Source: Chloroflexota bacterium (GTDB taxonomy: Bacteria; Chloroflexota; Anaerolineae; JACRMK01). From it: a DNA stretch of 5,658 nt. Position 1 is the first letter of the stretch; every line of letters begins with the position of its first letter. Positions 4,810 to 5,658 of the stretch are shown here, one piece after another. The position numbers and the translations under genes are program-made. The stretch is from positions 1 to 5,658 of the forward strand of contig JACQEC010000055.1 of NCBI GenBank assembly GCA_016200765.1. Reading direction: 5' to 3'. A model generated the notes under the pieces. It made no database searches. It saw nothing but the letters and a program-made list of their open reading frames with translations, and was not told where the DNA came from.

Positions 4810-4859
4810 CGGCCGCCGCCTGAATCTTTCTGTGGGTTCAGTGTGCGCGGTCGTTTTTT
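4809..4859 (+). terminator. Strong intrinsic terminator
   Basis: The lower stem pairs ACGGCCGC (4809-4816) with GCGGTCGT (4847-4854), including one G-T pair. It continues through GC (4818-4819) with GC (4845-4846), then an upper stem CTGAATC (4820-4826) with GGTTCAG (4835-4841), with an 8-nt loop. A run of six T (4854-4859) follows directly. No gene ends nearby on this strand, so it most likely ends the transcript from 4664. Confidence 0.75.
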
Positions 4860-4946
4860 GATGGCGGAAGGCCGCGCGGGTCGCTCCCGGCCGTCCCGCT
4901 TCGCGGCCCCCGGTCGCTGTGGTTGCGGCGCTCGGCTGGGAGACCG
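4860..4946. other. GC-rich intergenic stretch with a hairpin, no gene seen
   Basis: Between the terminator and the next promoter the sequence is GC-rich and self-complementary: GGCCGCG (4870-4876) pairs with CGCGGCC (4902-4908) and encloses CGGG/CCCG. GGTCGCT occurs twice (4879-4885, 4912-4918). No coding signal is apparent. It may be decayed repeat or a spacer. Confidence 0.4.
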
Positions 4947-4975
4947 TTGAGAATTCGTTCGCTCTATCGTTTGAT
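4947..4975 (+). promoter_or_regulatory. Probable promoter of the small membrane protein gene
   Basis: TTGAGA (4947-4952) and TTTGAT (4970-4975) are separated by 17 bp. The -10 matches four of six consensus bases. Transcription would begin near 4982, giving a very short leader that starts at the ribosome site. Confidence 0.45.
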
Positions 4976-4983
4976 CTATTGAG

Positions 4984-4989
4984 AAAGGA
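4984..4989 (+). promoter_or_regulatory. Ribosome binding site deciding the start at 4999
   Basis: AAAGGA lies 9 nt before ATG 4999. The earlier ATG at 4992, in another frame, is only 2 nt away from it, too close to be used. Confidence 0.75.
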
Positions 4990-4998
4990 TTATGGTCT

Positions 4999-5364
4999 AT
5001 GCAGCGACTTACGCCTATTACCATTGTGGCCGCGCTGGCGCTTACCGCCGCGCTCGTGGAGTTTGCGGGAGCACTAACCCTCTTGGGCCTCCTCGAGCAG
5101 GGCGGCGATGTCGCGTTCAACCTCGGCGTGTTTCTTCTGCTCGCCGCCCTGGCCAACGCGCTGTTCGCCTACAGCGCATGGCGCCGCCGAACTTGGGCCT
5201 GGACATTTGGCCTGATGGTGCAGGTTTTTTCGCTGTTGCTCTCGTCCATCAACCTGTATGGAAGCCCCGACATCTCCCGGCACTGGGTCAACATCCTGCT
5301 GGCCTTGTTGATCGTCTGGTACCTGCTCCGCTCAAGTGTGAAACAAGCATTTGGCCGGTCATAA
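4999..5364 (+). CDS. Small four-helix integral membrane protein, function unknown
   Basis: This 121-aa hydrophobic protein has four predicted membrane helices, at about residues 6-31, 38-60, 67-87 and 95-110. The second and third are separated by a basic AWRRRTWAW loop. It ends in a cytosolic-looking basic tail, WYLLRSSVKQAFGRS. The pattern of a Trp- and Arg-rich loop and a final helix running into YLLxxxVKxAFG resembles small DUF2127-like predicted membrane proteins, but I do not recognise the family with certainty and assign no function. The start is supported by AAAGGA at 4984-4989. It appears monocistronic: its own promoter is at 4947-4975, with a possible longer transcript from 4664 if the terminator at 4809-4859 is bypassed. 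A strong terminator follows at 5422-5457. Codon use and GC content look like the neighbours. Confidence 0.8.
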   Translation: MQRLTPITIVAALALTAALVEFAGALTLLGLLEQGGDVAFNLGVFLLLAALANALFAYSAWRRRTWAWTFGLMVQVFSLLLSSINLYGSPDISRHWVNILLALLIVWYLLRSSVKQAFGRS

Positions 5365-5421
5365 CGACAGGCCGTTTATCTCCCCACGCCATCCAGTGGC
5401 GGTGGTTCCTCTCTTGAATCG

Positions 5422-5457
5422 GCCGGGGCAGACGCCGCGCCTGCCCCGGCGCCTTTT
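5422..5457 (+). terminator. Intrinsic terminator after the small membrane protein gene
   Basis: GCCGGGGCAG (5422-5431) pairs perfectly over 10 bp with CTGCCCCGGC (5441-5450), with a 9-nt loop, followed by GCC and TTTT (5454-5457). It lies 58 nt after the stop at 5364 and separates that gene from the lipoprotein gene. Confidence 0.85.
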
Positions 5458-5547
5458 CTCTGCCGGACCTTCTTTTCTGCTTACCGCAGAGCGCCCCCCT
5501 GCCCCAAACGGCCCGAGCGTTTATCAGGCGGGAGGAAGGGAACTAGC

Positions 5548-5658
5548 GTGAAGGGCTTTGCCGTCTTGTCACTCATGGCGCTGTTGGCCGCCGCCTGCGA
5601 CCGGCAAGCCCCCATACCGACCGCCGCGCCCGTCTCTGCCCTCGTGCCCGCGGCGGCG
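5548..5658 (+). CDS. Putative lipoprotein, N-terminal part only
   Basis: GTG 5548 opens a frame that runs to the window end (37 codons seen). The peptide MKGFAVLSLMALLAAAC is a short lipoprotein signal: Lys2, a hydrophobic core, and a lipobox ending at Cys17, followed by Asp18 and a Pro/Ala-rich linker (PIPTAAPVSALVPAAA). This predicts export, signal peptidase II cleavage and lipid anchoring. The mature domain lies outside, so the function is unknown; in this setting it could be a substrate-binding or surface protein. The purine-rich GGAGGAAGGG (5531-5540) just upstream supports the GTG start. No clear promoter is visible in 5458-5530. The lipobox has Ala rather than Leu at -3, which is allowed but not ideal. 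Confidence 0.7.
   Translation, partial: MKGFAVLSLMALLAAACDRQAPIPTAAPVSALVPAAA

Larger units (their letters stand above)
4664..4859 (+). ncRNA. Candidate structured RNA (about 195 nt): small RNA or attenuator leader
   Basis: A promoter at 4629-4657 and an intrinsic terminator ending at 4859 delimit this transcript; no convincing ORF lies inside. It contains a hairpin at 4690-4719 (ACAGG and CGG pairing with CCGCCTGT, one bulge) and a competing one, CCTA plus CCCC (4705-4713) with GGGGTAGG (4725-4732), which share bases 4710-4713 and so cannot form together. It also contains repeat C (4751-4809), then the terminator. It could be a free small RNA or a leader controlling the membrane protein at 4999 by termination. 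I do not recognise a known RNA family. Confidence 0.4.

Noticed and set aside
4992..5417. Open frame starting at ATG 4992 as the gene instead of 4999
   Set aside because: Its start is 2 nt from the ribosome site and its translation is Arg/Pro/His-rich; the 4999 frame has ideal spacing and a clean four-helix pattern.

Overview
This window is GC-rich bacterial chromosomal DNA with no phage, transposase or CRISPR content. Two families of short AT-rich or degenerate repeats sit at gene boundaries. Together with the gene types (PRC-barrel/MgtE_N/CBS protein beside an Nramp-like transporter, DUF47-Pit pair), these suggest an environmental Chloroflexota-like bacterium, perhaps a metagenome assembly. 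This placement is an inference from general resemblance, not from a marker gene.

Layout. Positions 1-2250 (+) read as one long frame, but it holds two proteins. The first is the 5'-truncated PRC-barrel/MgtE_N/CBS cytosolic Mg2+-sensor-like protein. The second is an Nramp-superfamily transporter (natural start about 994). They are joined only because an exact 55-bp tandem duplication (800-911) shifts the frame past the sensor's own stop (944-946) and through an intergenic repeat. The transporter lacks the canonical Mn/Fe signature residues (DPGN reads DAGG, MPH reads SPY), which points to the Mg2+-type Nramp branch. Next is a 120-aa alkyltransferase-like (ATL) DNA-damage protein with Trp in place of the active Cys (2271-2633, +). 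A convergent gap (2634-2830) carries a 30-bp inverted repeat at the 3' ends of both flanking genes and a short remnant resembling the C-terminus of a DNA methylase.

On the minus strand, a DUF47/PhoU-like protein (4484-3861) and a Pit phosphate transporter (3868-2831) form an overlapping two-gene operon. It is driven by a near-consensus promoter (TTGACC-17-TATAAT, 4603-4575) and has a repeat hairpin in its leader. Divergently on the plus strand, an extended -10 promoter (4629-4657), a structured stretch and a strong intrinsic terminator (to 4859) outline a candidate RNA of about 195 nt, either a small RNA or a leader attenuator. Then come a small four-helix membrane protein of unknown function (4999-5364), a strong terminator (5422-5457) and the start of a lipoprotein gene (5548 to the window end).

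Together, the sensor plus Nramp transporter and the DUF47-Pit pair suggest Mg2+ and phosphate uptake; Pit proteins generally carry metal-phosphate complexes. The most interesting points are the duplication-made fusion, the non-canonical Nramp metal site beside an MgtE-type sensor, the heptamer-phased repeat family, and the candidate RNA with mutually exclusive hairpins.
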